A program made the translations under genes and the position numbers. From NCBI GenBank assembly GCA_030248295.1, contig JASANH010000209.1, positions 496,001 to 560,000 on the forward strand: a stretch of DNA of 64,000 nucleotides, read 5' to 3'. The DNA is from Mesodorylaimus sp. YZB2_4 (taxonomy: Eukaryota; Nematoda; Enoplea; Dorylaimida; Dorylaimidae). Numbering within the stretch: position 1 is the first letter of the stretch; each line of letters starts with the position of its first letter. Positions 22,060 through 34,070 of this stretch are shown here, piece after piece. Under the pieces are notes generated by a model. That model was not told the DNA's origin. It did no database searches and was given only the letters and a program-made list of their open reading frames with translations.

Positions 22060-23880
22060 AGTTTTACAGTTTTAAATCCCAAGGCATGTCCTAAATTCTA
22101 GGGCAGTCCAAAGTCATTTCACAATCAGCTTGGTATCCCACCCAAGGACATCAGGCTGTCTTAAGTTTAGGACGACCTCGACCATGTCCTAAGACACTCC
22201 CTGGTGTCTTTTTTCCCACGCTTTAGGCGCAGGGCCTCCCTAGCTATGGCAAGCTGATCTTTTAGAACATTTGGGCGTCTTGCATTTTGCTTACTCTCTC
22301 AGCCAAAATGGGCCATTTCCCCTTGATCTATGGGGAAATTTTGTGGTCACCTCTTATCCCCAAATACCTAAAGTCCAATTCTATTATCTTAATTTCTCCT
22401 TATTAACCTAATCAAATACATTACTAGGAATTTAATTTAAATATTTATACATATTAATTAAATCTTTACATACCACCAAAAAAAACATAACTAAAACCCA
22501 AAAAAAACATAATTTCAAAAAAAAAATAAAAAAAAAAAAATAAAATTTTTTACACAACCACCAACCACACCTTAAAACCCATTGTAAACCTTATAAAATA
22601 AGCCGAATTTGGCACGCTTACAGAGCTCATATAATGTGGACCAGCCTGCCATAGCCAAGGCATCCTAGTAACATAGTAAAATTATTTAGATACAGTCGCA
22701 CAGCAAAATTCGACTACTAATGGGTGCCCAGCTTACACGTACAGTATTTATTTCCCGCGTTAAATTTTGTGGTCTGCTAAAATGTCTTGAGTCAACCTTT
22801 TTAATTATGAAACAAGACGAGACCTGTTTTAGGACATGCCTGAATCTACGGATAAGGCACCCCTATGTAACCAGCACCTCTCCGTGCAAGTGGTGCCTCC
22901 ACCCTCATCCGCATGGCACGTGTGTTTCCAGCACGTGTTAGTACTTCCGCGTGTTCTGCCCGCTTGGCACAGGGTCAGATCTAGCCAGATCAAACCGGTA
23001 TCTCTCCGTACTGGTTTTAGGCCGTCAGCCCACCTGACACGGTGTGGTCGCTAAGTCCTCAGTTCACGTTGGTGATTTCGTCTAGTACGGCCGTGTCAGG
23101 CTACTAGGTTCGGCTTCCCTACTCCTCGCATATTATACCCGCTCGTGTATTTGTGTCCGACCGATCTGTCGTGGAGGTGTCCGCTAGTCGGCATAGTAAA
23201 CAACGCATCTACCTTGCTATCGTCCGGCTTTTGGGACCGCGCAGTGAGTGATTCGTACCTGCAGAGACCCGTGTAGGCTACCCCACCCGTACGTAGGGTG
23301 GAAGTCACACCTAGAACAGCTATTGTGACACGTCCTGAATTGGTGTCTCAGCGTTGTCCCAAGTTGCTGTCTAATAGTGCCCTGAATTCGTACTGTAAAA
23401 AATTAGGATCGCACTGTGAAACTGGCCCCTGCTGATTGTGAGTCTCGTGCTGTTGCATTTGTCTTACTCGTCCAGTCCCCTACCAGCCCAGCTGCATAGA
23501 CGACTGTGTGCCAGCGTGGTGCTCGCTTGCGAATGCCATCCATCCGTGGCATAGCCATAACTATCTCTTCCCATTCGTTCATATCCAAACTTGGCGTCAT
23601 TCGAGCGAGGTATTCTGGCTGTACCAGCCACTTCCAGCCTAGTAAGGCGCTTTTTCTCGGATTACGGCGAAAAGAAATCGATCATGCAGCAGGCAGTTTG
23701 AGCAGCTTCTCTAGTTTTCCCAAAGCCGTGAAAACAGCTTAATATATCTTTTTGAGCTTGATAAAAATTCAGCTTCTTGGACTGCCCGTGAAATTTCACG
23801 TAATGCCAGAACATTGTCAGCTGTAGTGAAATTTCAAGCACAGAGAAGATTTGCTGCTAGTGCCGATTAAGCAAAATTTT
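22060..23880. other. No supported gene; A-rich tract
   Basis: Bases 22480-22545 are nearly pure A with a few C and T. The remainder, including CG-rich sequence at 22850-23320, has only short frames without recognisable domains. It lies inside the putative hAT-like element(s). Confidence 0.4.
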
Positions 23881-24060
23881 TTGTCCGATCAATGTCAAAG
23901 TCAGAGCCAGAAAATTTACAATTCCTCGCAGGTCAACGATCAGGTCAGAAAGTTTTTTTTGGTTCGGTCAAGGTCAAGGTCGGGTCAGAAAATTTTTTGA
24001 GGGGTCGGTCAAGGTCAGGGTCAGGTGAGACAGTGAAAAACCCAGGTCATTGGAACACTA

Positions 24061-26060
24061 TGTAGTGCCAGTAAATAAGTGTAATAAGGCGGGGTTGTTT
24101 CACTTTCGCTGAATCTTTTTAATAAGATTGTTCTGCTTTTTCCTGTGCCAGTAATAGCATTCAGATAAGTATCGAACCAAAACTACGTAGCAAAAAGAAG
24201 CAGGACAAAACTGACGCTTCATTGAATATGAAAGAAGCGGAAATGAGTCGTAAATATTACAAAAGATTTTCTATTGACTTTTAGTAAGATAATAAGGCAA
24301 GATGGTCCACCTGGTTTTCTGGTAATATGAAAAAGAATCACAATAAGGACAGCGGTTGATCCTTGGTTTTCCTTTGAACAAAACAACCTTCTACTCAAGA
24401 TTAAGTTAGCTCAGCGATTTGAAAGTTTATGAAGAAATCCACTCAGTAATCTGACCCAATCAAGGACAGGCAATAGGAAGCACGTGGAAATTCAATGAAC
24501 TGTCGTCAGTGAACGATGACCGACAACGATCTTCTGCTACATCTGGCAAGATACGATGCGATGGATCAGAGTGCACCTGGCATGCTTACGCCTTTGTAAA
24601 CGTTCTGCATAAACACTAATGCATGTCATTTTTAAACAGTCAATAACAGTCAGGGTTTTTGCCCCAAAACCCGGGTGCTGTAAGCTTAAAGCATAAAACC
24701 CGAAAAGCGGGGTTTGGAAAAAGCCCTGAATGTTTTTCTCAACGCTCGGGCTCCTTACCATACAAGAATTCAAAAATTCTCAGGACTGTAGGGCTCTGCT
24801 GATCAATTGGCCACACGACCCTGATATTTTGCAAAAAGCTTTTTCTTACATCCAGGAACGGATTTTCAATTGTTTTTTCTGGTCTCAAATAATAATATTG
24901 AGGAGTCGACTTGTAACCCTAATTTTGCGCAGAAGAAAGAAAGCATCAATGCAGATAGCGATATTATCTCACTCATCACACTATAGAGTGGTTGGAGAAA
25001 AACTGAGCGCAACAGTTGGTTGTTTGCCAAGGGTCATTGCAAACACCATCGGCTTAGAATGTCGGATCGAAGTGTTCAGATTGGATAATCCGATCCGAAT
25101 TTTCAGATCGGATCGCATATCCAGTCTGAACAGATGAAATCCTATCCGATACGGCTTTGATACCGAGACAGGCTCGCCCGTAGCCAGCCTCCAGACTTGG
25201 GCGAAGGCTTTGAAAAGGAGGGGCGGCATGCGAGCTACCTGGTGGGACAATGGGCGTGTCTGTGGAGCCCTTTTGAAATTTTTGCAAAAGGTCAATTTTG
25301 AGTCAATGTCAAAATGCATATTTGCCCCGTCAAAGTCAAAGTCGAGGTCACAAAATTTTTTTGTCTTTGTCAAAGACCCCTGTCAAAGTCAAATTGAAAA
25401 ACCGTCGTCATTTGCAACACTAGTTCTAATAAAGCCACACAGGCAGCCAAGGTAACGATATAGTTTATTACTATTGTGGCATCCACTGCACCACACCCAG
25501 GGGACTCACGCGGAATTGATGGCGCCAGCCACAAAAGTTTGAGTCGTCAAGGAAAACTGACTGATCCTAAAGTGCCTAGGCAGAGAGTAGGGCGATGCTC
25601 GAGTCCAGAAACTACAGTAGCCTTATCAGACCCGCGCACGATAGGAAAACAAGTCAGCTCTGCCTCTCGGTCTCGCTGCGCCTTGATCAGGGGGAAGACG
25701 AGTAGTCTGTGCATCTTGGGTGCACGCCAGATTTTCTATGCTAATAGAGTACACTGACATGAGGCACTATTACAATAAAAGGGGAAACTGAGGCGACGCC
25801 TGGCCCAGCCCAAAAAAGTTGAAAGAAACACCCAGGTTTATTACTCTGAAAAGTCAGACATATGGTAGTTTCACTTGTCTCTCAGAAAGTTCAGGTCTGA
25901 TCGACAACAGGTAGCACTGGTCAACTGCAATGGTGCCAGCGATGTGGGTTTGAAACTGCGAGTCGTGTCCTCCCCACGATTTCATAAATACGTTCAGTCG
26001 TGTTCACTGGTGGTTTTTTTTCACCATCTGCACTATGGATATGTGATCAAAATAAACGTT
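24061..26060. other. No supported gene; repeat relics
   Basis: Short frames lack recognisable domains. The stretch includes the imperfect hairpin at 25075-25132, the right end of the GTCAAAG element at 25290-25422, and a plus-strand peptide (QVSSASRSRCALI, about 25650-25690) that resembles one at 740-991 on the minus strand. Confidence 0.4.
25075..25132. repeat. GGATCGGAT-type hairpin block, copy 1
   Basis: An imperfect inverted repeat of about 27 bp per arm: GTTCAGATTGGATA on the left pairs with the inverse of GTTCAGACTGGATA on the right, around TCCGATCC/GGATCGGA. A second block of the same motif lies at 29862-29975. Confidence 0.65.
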
Positions 26061-26074
26061 CGAATGAGAATGTC

Positions 26075-26212
26075 GACGGGAAATGCAAGCAAAGCAAAAA
26101 TTTCGGATGAATGCAAATCATTAGATGCGATCAGAAAGCGGGAGACAACAATCCAGCGCACGCCGGCTGCTTGTTCTGATCACGAAGCGCAAAAATCGTG
26201 GAACGAGACCCT
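26075..26212 (+). repeat. Left arm of a 130-140 bp inverted repeat flanking gene D
   Basis: This segment (ATGCAAGCAAAG through GTGGAACGAGACC) matches the inverse of 29695-29835 at roughly 95 percent by eye. A shorter relative occurs in the same relative position downstream of pseudogene G at 48960-49040. Confidence 0.8.
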
Positions 26213-27855
26213 TTTTGATTCCTCTCACCTGACTTTAAAAATGTTTTCATGTCCAAAGGACCTGGTCGGGATGGTGCTTCGGCGCCAGTCTGGGGTTACG
26301 GTATGTGTAGGGTGGGTCCCTTTTGTTTGGTTATTTGGGAGAGTCGGGTAAGATGCGTGTATTTGGTAGACTGCTCATTAGAACTGTACGTTTTGGTGAT
26401 ATGATCGTTTTTTCTGTACCTTCGAACTTTGTGACTGGGTCTGGTCATGTTGTCTGATGCGCCCCTGAAGTGTTTTGCGTGGATCTAAACGTGACCTGCG
26501 CAAAGCTAACATCCCGGTTGCATGTGGTCGTTGAGAGCAGTGATGGGAACTGTCTATTGCAGTGAACCCTTCGGCTGTAATCACGATGTATCCTCTCACT
26601 GAAGATAACCGGTGTGCTGAGCGAAGGGATCGGATAGTGAAGCGTGGACTATGAACAAATGACATTGGCGTGATTTGTCTTTTTTCTGACGAATGCATTT
26701 CTGTTATTTGGGTTTGCCGGGTACGCTTTTTGTGAGTCTTCGTAATTGGGCTTATCACGTGGTCAAGGGTTAATGCAGAACAATGTTTGGGATTTGTATT
26801 GTGGGGTATGGTATTTTTGTGAGTCTGATGATGGCTACTTTCTGGCCTCCTGAGTGTCGAGAAATGTTTTCTCGTTGAGCCTTTTTTCTGTCGAATGGCA
26901 CTGGTGAGACAGGTTTCTTTGATAGGTCAAAGTTCAGATTTGTTAGAGCAAAGGTGTCCTTCGGTTTTTTGTCTGAAACCTGTTCTCTTTGTGGTATTTT
27001 GTGCACTGAGACTAGGAAAGGGAGGAGGCAGTCATAACATCTTTTGGGAGCCATTGCGAGCGGTCCGTACGTGTTTTTCTGTGCTTTGGCCACGTAAAAT
27101 CAATTTGTCTCTTGTCGCCTATTTCGCTCAAGACCCACTGCTGCAAGGCGACACCCTCAGCTCTCGAGTGCGTTGTTAATGCTCCGATGTATGACTGAAA
27201 AATTTTGCTTCAGTGACAAAAAATATGCTGATACACTTAAAAATCCCGCTTTCTTTAAATCTGTATGTGCAACTTAATCCTCAATATCCTCTAGCCATGA
27301 TCCTCATCAAAAGCATATCACTCCTAATTCGCGCCAATTGCAGACATGCCCACAAAGGTGCGGTCATTCCGCCATCTACCGCCAAAAGTTCACGCGCAGG
27401 CGAACTAGGCGAATTTAAACTTTTGGCGGAGAGTGGCGGAATGCCCGCCGCTTAGTTCCGACACAAGCTCATTTCCAGCACAATATGACTCTGTGAGCAG
27501 CGTCTTGAAAAGTAGAAGCATACTCCAGCGTGGGTTAATATACACATATTTAGGTATTTCTTTGACTCCATTCTTTGACTCCAAAAGTTATGCAAGTAAT
27601 TTTGATTCGTTAAATCTTAGCTAAATACTAGCGTGATATACGGACCTTGCTCGCTCTTCAGTTAAAATTTAGTTAAATTCAAACGCTTATCACAAATTCG
27701 AGTCGACACGACCAGAAATTTCTAGTCATGGACGACTTTCTCTGCTGATTTCACCACCTTCATAGAAGCAGTACTGCACGCAGACAAAATAAGCAATGTA
27801 AAATTGACCTTTCTGACGCTGCTATCCTCTGTATTCAAATCTGCATCGCTGGCTG
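26213..27855. other. No supported gene upstream of gene D
   Basis: Minus-strand frames at 26378-26758 and 26770-27093 show no known domain. A peptide in the second (PQREQVSDKKPKD) has a degenerate relative on the plus strand near 30705-30735 (SQREQVGDKD), so both may be relics of one repeat. A 26 bp imperfect inverted repeat lies at 27365-27443 (arms CATTCCGCC...CCGCCAAAAGTT, 22 of 26 pairs). Confidence 0.4.
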
Positions 27856-27933
27856 CGGTTGTGTTCCCTCCCTCCCTTTGCCGACACGCGCCTCGCTTTT
27901 CTGATCATTCCGATTCAACTTCAGCAAGTCAAA

Positions 27934-29556
27934 ATGATCCAATCTGGTTCGCCCCATCTGATCACTTCGTTGCTGGTCCTCGCTGTGATCTCGTTCGGCC
28001 TCGCTTCAAAAATCGATAAGCTCACTGGAAAAATTGACATCGTCTTCCTTCAAGCATTCTTATCTTATGATGGCAATTATGATCTGAAGGCCTCGCTTTC
28101 CAAACTGCCAGATTACTTCGACCTGGGCGAGCAGAAAGTCAGGGTGGCCATCATCAGCGCTGGAGGTTGGACACCAACCACTTGGTCGCCGGGAAGTATT
28201 TGGTTTAATCTCTCTGGAAATGCCGGTCACTACGCTGCCTTCATCAAAAAGTTTCCAGAATATGCTTTTCTAAATTATCTCAACTTTGGTTTAGCTCTAG
28301 ACTACATTCGAGAAAATGTATTCGACTTCAGCAACAAAGACCGAGCGAAGATGGTGCTTATTTACATCAAAAGCATCGTATCTTCTTGGGAGCGCACGAA
28401 ACAAGGGGTCGAAGCCATGCGTGAAAATGGCGCCTTCCAATACGTCATCTACTCGTCCGAGGGAGCCAAAACATACTCTGAAATCTACGCCCCAAAGAGG
28501 AACAAAGCTGTGGCAGACAACGTAATTTACAAAAACGCCGTCGAAGAAGCCTGGAAGTTCAAGGACCACATCGTGCAAGATCTGTGCACGAGCTGCCGTT
28601 TCCAGGAAAAAGGGGGGAAGAAGTGCGAGCCCAGTCTGCGCCCGAAATCTTCTCAACCTGACTACTTTGGCGACGGCAACGCCAAATGCCAGACTGTGGC
28701 TCCCAGCGATGCTCTCACGTGCAATGATGAAAAGTGCGGGAAAGAATGCGATAGCCAGTGGCCCTGGAATCAGAAGCCCAACTGCACTGGAATCTGCGGA
28801 ATCAGGATCGAAAGGAACCCTGCGAGCCCGCCACCGCCGGGAATGGAGAACTGCCCGCACTACATCGAGTGCGACCCGTGTTCAACAACGAAGACTACCA
28901 CAACCACGACCACAACCAAGACTACCCCAACCAAGGCCACAACCAAGACTACGTCGACCAAGGCCACAACCAAGACTACGTCGACCAAGGCCACAACCAA
29001 GACTACGTCGACCAAAGCCGCAACGACGTTGACGACCGTTGCTCCAGCGACAAGTACGACTACGATGATGACGACAGCTGAGAAGAATGTGGAGCAAAAG
29101 GCCACAGACGGAGACAAGGAGATGGACTGGACGCTGATCGGGGCGATCATCGGCGTGGTCGCTGTCGCCTTGATCGTCGTGATCATCGCCGTTGTGATCG
29201 TGGTCATGAAAAAGAAATCAGCATCCAAGAAACAGGAAGAAATGATGAAGAAAAAATCTGCGGCTAAAAAGCAGCAGAAACTGATAAAGGAAAAGTCTGC
29301 TGCTGCTTCTGCTGCAGCTTCGAGGACGATCCGTGGTGGTGGAGGCTCAGTCAGTGCAGGGACTGGAAGGAAAGGTGCTGATACGAGCATGATGGCTGAC
29401 TTGACGATCGGAGGCAGCATGGCCATGCAGTCGAAGAAACCCAGCAGCGTGTCAATGAAACCCAGTTCAAAATCGCCCAAAGCCAATGCCGAATCGAAAA
29501 ACCCGATGAAATCGGGGAAACCTGCTGTTTGCCGAGTGCGAAAATCGCGTGGCTAG
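27934..29556 (+). CDS. Family member D: vWA-like type I membrane protein with Thr-repeat stalk
   Basis: A single-exon frame of 540 residues; I take the ATG at 27934, where the signal peptide starts (LITSLLVLAVISFGLAS), although the frame opens at 27859. Parts in order: vWA-like region (KIDKLTGKIDIVFL, IWFNLSGNAGHYAAFI, DRAKMVLIYI), Cys module (CTSCRFQEKGGKKC to MENCPHYIECDPC), a long Thr/Lys stalk with four exact or near-exact 9-residue repeats, a membrane helix at about 399-426, then a tail with two KKKSA segments and KPSS/KSPK motifs. It is the longest family member because of its stalk. The upstream module is weak (27856-27895). The gene sits inside the inverted repeat 26075-26212/29695-29835. 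Confidence 0.8.
   Translation: MIQSGSPHLITSLLVLAVISFGLASKIDKLTGKIDIVFLQAFLSYDGNYDLKASLSKLPDYFDLGEQKVRVAIISAGGWTPTTWSPGSIWFNLSGNAGHYAAFIKKFPEYAFLNYLNFGLALDYIRENVFDFSNKDRAKMVLIYIKSIVSSWERTKQGVEAMRENGAFQYVIYSSEGAKTYSEIYAPKRNKAVADNVIYKNAVEEAWKFKDHIVQDLCTSCRFQEKGGKKCEPSLRPKSSQPDYFGDGNAKCQTVAPSDALTCNDEKCGKECDSQWPWNQKPNCTGICGIRIERNPASPPPPGMENCPHYIECDPCSTTKTTTTTTTTKTTPTKATTKTTSTKATTKTTSTKATTKTTSTKAATTLTTVAPATSTTTMMTTAEKNVEQKATDGDKEMDWTLIGAIIGVVAVALIVVIIAVVIVVMKKKSASKKQEEMMKKKSAAKKQQKLIKEKSAAASAAASRTIRGGGGSVSAGTGRKGADTSMMADLTIGGSMAMQSKKPSSVSMKPSSKSPKANAESKNPMKSGKPAVCRVRKSRG
28912..29019 (+). repeat. Four 27 bp tandem repeats coding the stalk of D
   Basis: Units 28912-28938, 28939-28965, 28966-28992 and 28993-29019 each encode nine residues, TTKTT(P/S)TKA. 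The length divisible by three keeps the frame; such repeats vary in number easily and would change stalk length. Confidence 0.9.
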
Positions 29557-29694
29557 TGCAAGAATGTGGTGAGATGATGAGAGAAAAGGTGATCAACTTG
29601 TTTGATGAGCGTTTTTTTCTCGAAGTAAAATCACTAACTCTGGTGTGTGATTTGTGTTCGTTGGATTCGCAAGTGTCCAATCTTGCATGACAGT

Positions 29695-29835
29695 CTCGTT
29701 CCACGATTTTTGCGCTTCGTGATCAGAACAAGCAGTCGGCGTGCGCGGGATTGTTGTCTCCCGCTTTCTGATCGCATCTAATGATTTGCATTCATTCGAA
29801 ATTTTTCTTTGCTTGCATTTTTCGTCGACGAGAGT
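29695..29835 (-). repeat. Right arm of inverted repeat flanking gene D
   Basis: The inverse of this segment matches 26075-26212 over nearly the whole length, including GATGCGATCAGAAAGCGGGA and GATCACGAAGCGCAAAAATC. It starts about 140 bp after the stop codon of D. Confidence 0.8.
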
Positions 29836-29861
29836 GGCGGAATAATGCTATCACAAGTACC

Positions 29862-29975
29862 ACGGCCAGATCGGATATCTGATCAGACTCGATCCGATCT
29901 GATCATGACAACCACTATCCAACAATTTGAATCGGATAATCGGATCTGAACTATCCGATGCGAAATTCTGAGCCG
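29862..29975. repeat. GGATCGGAT-type block, copy 2
   Basis: Reiterated GATCGGAT and TCCGATC motifs in both orientations, related to 25075-25132. Inside lies CAACCACTA, which on the other strand reads TAGTGGTTG, an hAT-like end sequence; no partner end is identified. Confidence 0.5.
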
Positions 29976-30269
29976 ATAACCGCTGGCAAGCAAATATGTA
30001 TTTTCCCTTTAGCCGCTGTACTATATTGCTTAATGAATGAGTTGCAATCAATTCTGCATTAATGCTTTCTTTTTTTCTGCTCATAAATAGAGCTGGAATT
30101 GTCGTCTTCTCATTATTATTATTCGAGACCAAGAAAACATGCATAATTCAGATTTTGCAAATGTTTGGAGTCGGACGGCAGAAATATTTGTGAGCAGTGA
30201 GAATGAAATGGCAATATCCGTTTTTATGAAAACATTTGAGCCCCCACGAAACCTCCATCCGATCCAGCC

Positions 30270-30420
30270 GTGACGCTAGTGGCCTTGGAAACAAACTACA
30301 AACTGTACTGTATAGGAGCCTGCGGTAGGAAATAGAGAAGTCCGGCCAGCCATCTTCAGGAAGGAAGAACTTTCTGTTCCGCATCGACTGCGACCCATGT
30401 CCTTCAACGACGATTATCTC
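30270..30420 (+). pseudogene. Relic of a vWA-family gene (Cys-module fragment)
   Basis: On the plus strand, GTGGCCTTGGAAACAAACTA, then CTGTACTGTATAGGAGCCTG and GCATCGACTGCGACCCATGT correspond to the WPWxxxxNCTxICG, NPASP and DCDPCP parts of the Cys module of A, C and D. Frame changes and stops break it. No vWA, membrane or tail parts are found around it, so this is a small fragment of a lost copy. Confidence 0.7.
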
Positions 30421-32173
30421 AACCAAGGCTCCGAGTTCGAGTGGGGCTCGACGGCTGCAGCTCCAAAGAGACGAGCAGCATCGCTGCCTGTAGTCATTGT
30501 CATCATTATAATCGTAATGTGGTCTCACCTGTTTTTGGGCATTAGCACTCGCCGTCAGCATCGTTTTCTCGCTACTTTCCTAATTTTGCTATCTGGATAT
30601 ATTGCATGTTTTCTCGTTGAATTTTAAAAATTGCGCGTTGCATTCTTCCATACACGAGCAGCTCTCTTCCCGTTCCTTCATAATCTCATCAGGTCACATT
30701 ATATCACAAAGAGAACAGGTTGGAGACAAAGATATTATTGCCCTGGCATCTTCAAAGATCTGCACTTTCTCCTGTCTATCTTATCAAAGGAAAACCTGTC
30801 AGTTCGCGGGCTTACGCAGGCGGGCGCGCTCCGGCTTACACGAGCATGCAAACTATGGGCACGCGTAAAAGCAAAAAGCATAGGTGTAGCACAATAAAGC
30901 ATAGCAAAAGGCATAGAATATACAGTGTGACATGAGCCCTGACCTGACCTGATATCAGAATTAAGCATGCTGTGTCAAGATAGAAGATAAGGAGCCAGTC
31001 CATTTAACATCCTGTAGATTAGTTACCGTCACGCCAAAGGGAGGGTGCACTGGATGGTGTGGACGAAAGAGAGTCGGATTAAAAGATGCAAGCTGCTTAG
31101 ATGCTTAGAATATCCTCTTGATGCAGGAGAAAATCGGCGAAGGGAGGCTAGTTGTTGCGTCCTTTTCGGCGGATCATCAGCAACAGCAGCAAGTTTTTGA
31201 ACGGTTTCAGTAAGTCAACCTGAGGTTTAACCTGTCAAAGTTGTGGAGGTATTGACTACAGTACCGACTGGTTCTCGACTTGCATTGATACTAAACTGCT
31301 GTCTTGTGCCTATCAGTGTGCGTCTTTGGCGGCCCTCTCATAATCAATTGGGAATCGGGCCACTGTAGTGAATGTTTGCTTTAGTATGGCATCCTGGGTC
31401 AGCCCTCTATCGTGTGAAGGGGCGGCTAGTTCACTGTTGTGCGTTGGGCAGGTTATCATTTGATACTGCTCTTCGTTTCAGGCCACTCGATATCCCACAG
31501 CCAGGGGCTGTGCTACCGATCAAGAGAATCAACGACCATCGCTGGAATCGATTCGGCCGTCACCTCAAGTCTCGCGTTCACCTTTGCTCTTCACAGCCGC
31601 TGGCTGTCGCAGGTATGACACGAATTTCTCACTGAGCGTATGTAGTGGCGGTCAATGAGGCGAAAGATAATTCGGGAAGACCTTAACCATTGAGCGCTGT
31701 TGGCATCCTCACGTGATCTACGTGCTGTAAGCGCGCCAGAATGGCAGACAAGGGGCCGTAGGAATACGATGTCGCATGCAAACGAGCTTTTTTTAACCCC
31801 CCCCCCCCCCCCGCCGTACAAACCGTTTTTTATAGACCCCTCTCAAAACGGCCCAAAACTATGTCGTAAAATCGTTTGGGTGTTGTGCCACTTGTGCGCG
31901 CACATTGTACTTGTGACCCGAGTCACTTGCGCACGCCAACCGCGCCACTTGTGCACGCGCATATACTTTCTACATGCTGGGCAAAGCTGTCTTGGCGTGT
32001 CTCGTGTTGTCTCTGTCTTGTAATGTAGATAGAATGGCAGCTGCCTTTGGAGTTCCTGAAAAATTTATGACGCAGTTTTGGAAAACTGAACTGATTCGAG
32101 TAAGATCTGATTACGACGAGAACCAGTCGTACGTTTTGTCGTACAAAGCCACCCCACGAAGTTGGCGATATCA
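30421..32173. other. No supported gene
   Basis: Short frames without recognisable domains. The stretch includes a 16-base C tract at 31797-31812 within a dispersed repeat copy (31768-31885). Confidence 0.4.
31768..31885 (+). repeat. About 115 bp dispersed repeat, copy 1
   Basis: Contains AGCTTTTTTTAACC, CGTACAAA, CGTTTTTT and CAAAACGGCCCAAAACTA in the same order as the inverse of 48460-48570. Both copies carry ACGTCGTAT-like sequence at or near their ends, as in a short MITE. The copy here includes a run of 16 C at 31797-31812. Confidence 0.65.
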
Positions 32174-34070
32174 TTAAAGGTATCCGTTCATGTGAAAAGC
32201 TAGGATTCAGAATTTATTTAAATTCAAAGCATATTTAGTAAATAGGTTCAGAATACTTTCGAAAAACATAATTTCCCACGTGGTCACTCCATTCGCTGAC
32301 CGCTCGTATTTATTTTATTTGGAGAAGTACCCTCCCCCATATCAGTTTGGAATGGATATAATCGAAAAGTGTGCGCGCAAGGCGGCCGCCGGGTGGTCCT
32401 GCCCTATTGTCAGCACGGCCGTTGCCCGTTGGTATAGCCTATGTTTGGGAGGAGCATTGAAACATCAAATGCTTCTCGAGTGTCCAATAATTTGCATCTT
32501 GCATTTGGACGAACATCATGAAATAACCCTTGGATTTTGTGCTGGCTGAGATAAGCTGGTGCACCATGCATTGATTATCTGTCGGCCGCATTGCTTGGTA
32601 TTGATTTTGTTTTGCCTCAGATTTATTGGGGATTATTTTTTTCGGTACCCGCGACTGTGGTGCAAGTCAGAAAACTTTTTGAGCCCTGGATAAACGTAAG
32701 TATGTGCTTACATTTGTGCTGTTTGCCACATTACTCCTGTTTTAGTTTTCGTTTGGATGATGTTCTTTAGTTCGGCAAGTTCACGGGTTCTGTAGCAGCT
32801 CTACATACCAGCTGCTCCTACTACTAGGCTAACTTGTGACACACATAATAGAAGTGGGGCGAATTTTTGTTGGCTTTTGTGTTTTTGATTCTGTGACTCC
32901 TGCATTGTGTGAGATACAGGATATACGTACTCGTTTACTTGTGTACATTTGGAAAGGTCTCTAGCAATGTCTAATGCACAATAAAAAACGAAACATCGCT
33001 ATCGCAATACATAAAAAACCCGGAGACAAATCATTATCGTCGTTCATAAGAAAAGTCCTACTGTAGCTTGTTTGAAAACGCGTAACAAGCAAACTCAGTT
33101 ATAGAAAGCAGTGGCTTCATCTTTCGAAGCGCGTCGTGCAGTACTCACATTTTTATCCCATGGACAATTTAAGAGCAGGCACTATTGGGTTATTAGCCTT
33201 TCCACGTCGAGTATATCAGTCCGCTGCTTCCCGACGACAAAGCTTCTCAGTAAGTTGTGTTCCATCCGCTACTGCTGTCCGACGTCGACAAGAAAAGTGC
33301 CGATCCCCGTACGAGCCAACGTCGACCATTTTGTGACTTGGTGTATCCTAAAGCGGACACTTCTTGCAGTCGGGGACATTTTCAGAATGAGTTGACTTTA
33401 AGTAATCCTTTTCAATGTAGTTTTCCCCCTTCAAAAAAGTCCTGAAGTAGACCTCATCCCCCTTTTTCATTTAGAAGATCCTAAATCACTTAGTGTTCAC
33501 TCTGCGCGGAGCGATAGAAAACCTAAAACTTCATGTCGATGTTCTAATTTACCAAATGGTACAACACATGTAGGAACATACAGCATATTGGCATATTATT
33601 AGCATGTAACATATTCTTACCTGGGCCGGCCTAGCTCCCATCCAACTGTGGAGCTCGCTCTTCGTCCACCAGCATTCGCAGCCACTCAGCATAGCCCAGA
33701 GGCAAAAGTAAAAAACCTGCTATTGCCACATCGTTGTCACTTCTAGATAAATTCATTATTTCAAAATAAATTCAATATTTTTTCTTTCTTTCCATCAGTC
33801 CTCATACACGCCAGTTTCACGTGGACTGAACCATGCTGGCAATAGAGCCACCCGGTGGCGGCCTCGCACGCACACATTTCGATTATATCCATTCCAAACT
33901 GATATGGGGGAGGGTACTTCTCCAAATAAAATAAATACCAGCGGTCAGCGAATGGAGTGACCACGTGGGAAATTATCTTTTTCGAAAGTATTCTGACCCT
34001 ATTCGCTAGATATGATTCGAATTTTAACAAATTTTGAATCATAGGTTTTCACATGAACGGATACCTTTAA
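32174..34070. mobile_element. 1.9 kb element with 240 bp inverted ends
   Basis: Bases 32174-32420 match the inverse of 33833-34070 at about 85-90 percent: TTAAAGGTATCCGTTCATGT at the outer end and GTACCCTCCCCCATATCAGT further in. The 1.4 kb centre has no recognisable gene. A third, more diverged copy of the arm lies at 54557-54775, just before a THAP-domain relic. No target duplication is obvious. Confidence 0.7.

Larger units (their letters stand above)
21467..25422. mobile_element. Putative hAT-like element(s) with GTCAAAG arrays
   Basis: The left end TAGTGTTGCAATTGACG at 21467 pairs with the inverse TAGTGTTGCAAATGACG ending at 25422. An inner pair (TAGTGTTAGAAATGACC at 21855; inverse TAGTGTTCCAATGACC ending at 24060) may be a second element nested inside. 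Arrays of GTCAAAGTCA or GGTCAAGGTCAGG lie just inside these ends (21490-21660, 21875-21960, 23890-24040, 25290-25395). Flanking octamers do not match for either pair, so the exact pairing is uncertain. No transposase is seen inside. Confidence 0.5.

Noticed and set aside
21855-24060. Exact 8 bp target duplication for the inner GTCAAAG pair
   Set aside because: Flanks GTGCCTGT and TGTAGTGC do not match, so I claim the ends only tentatively.
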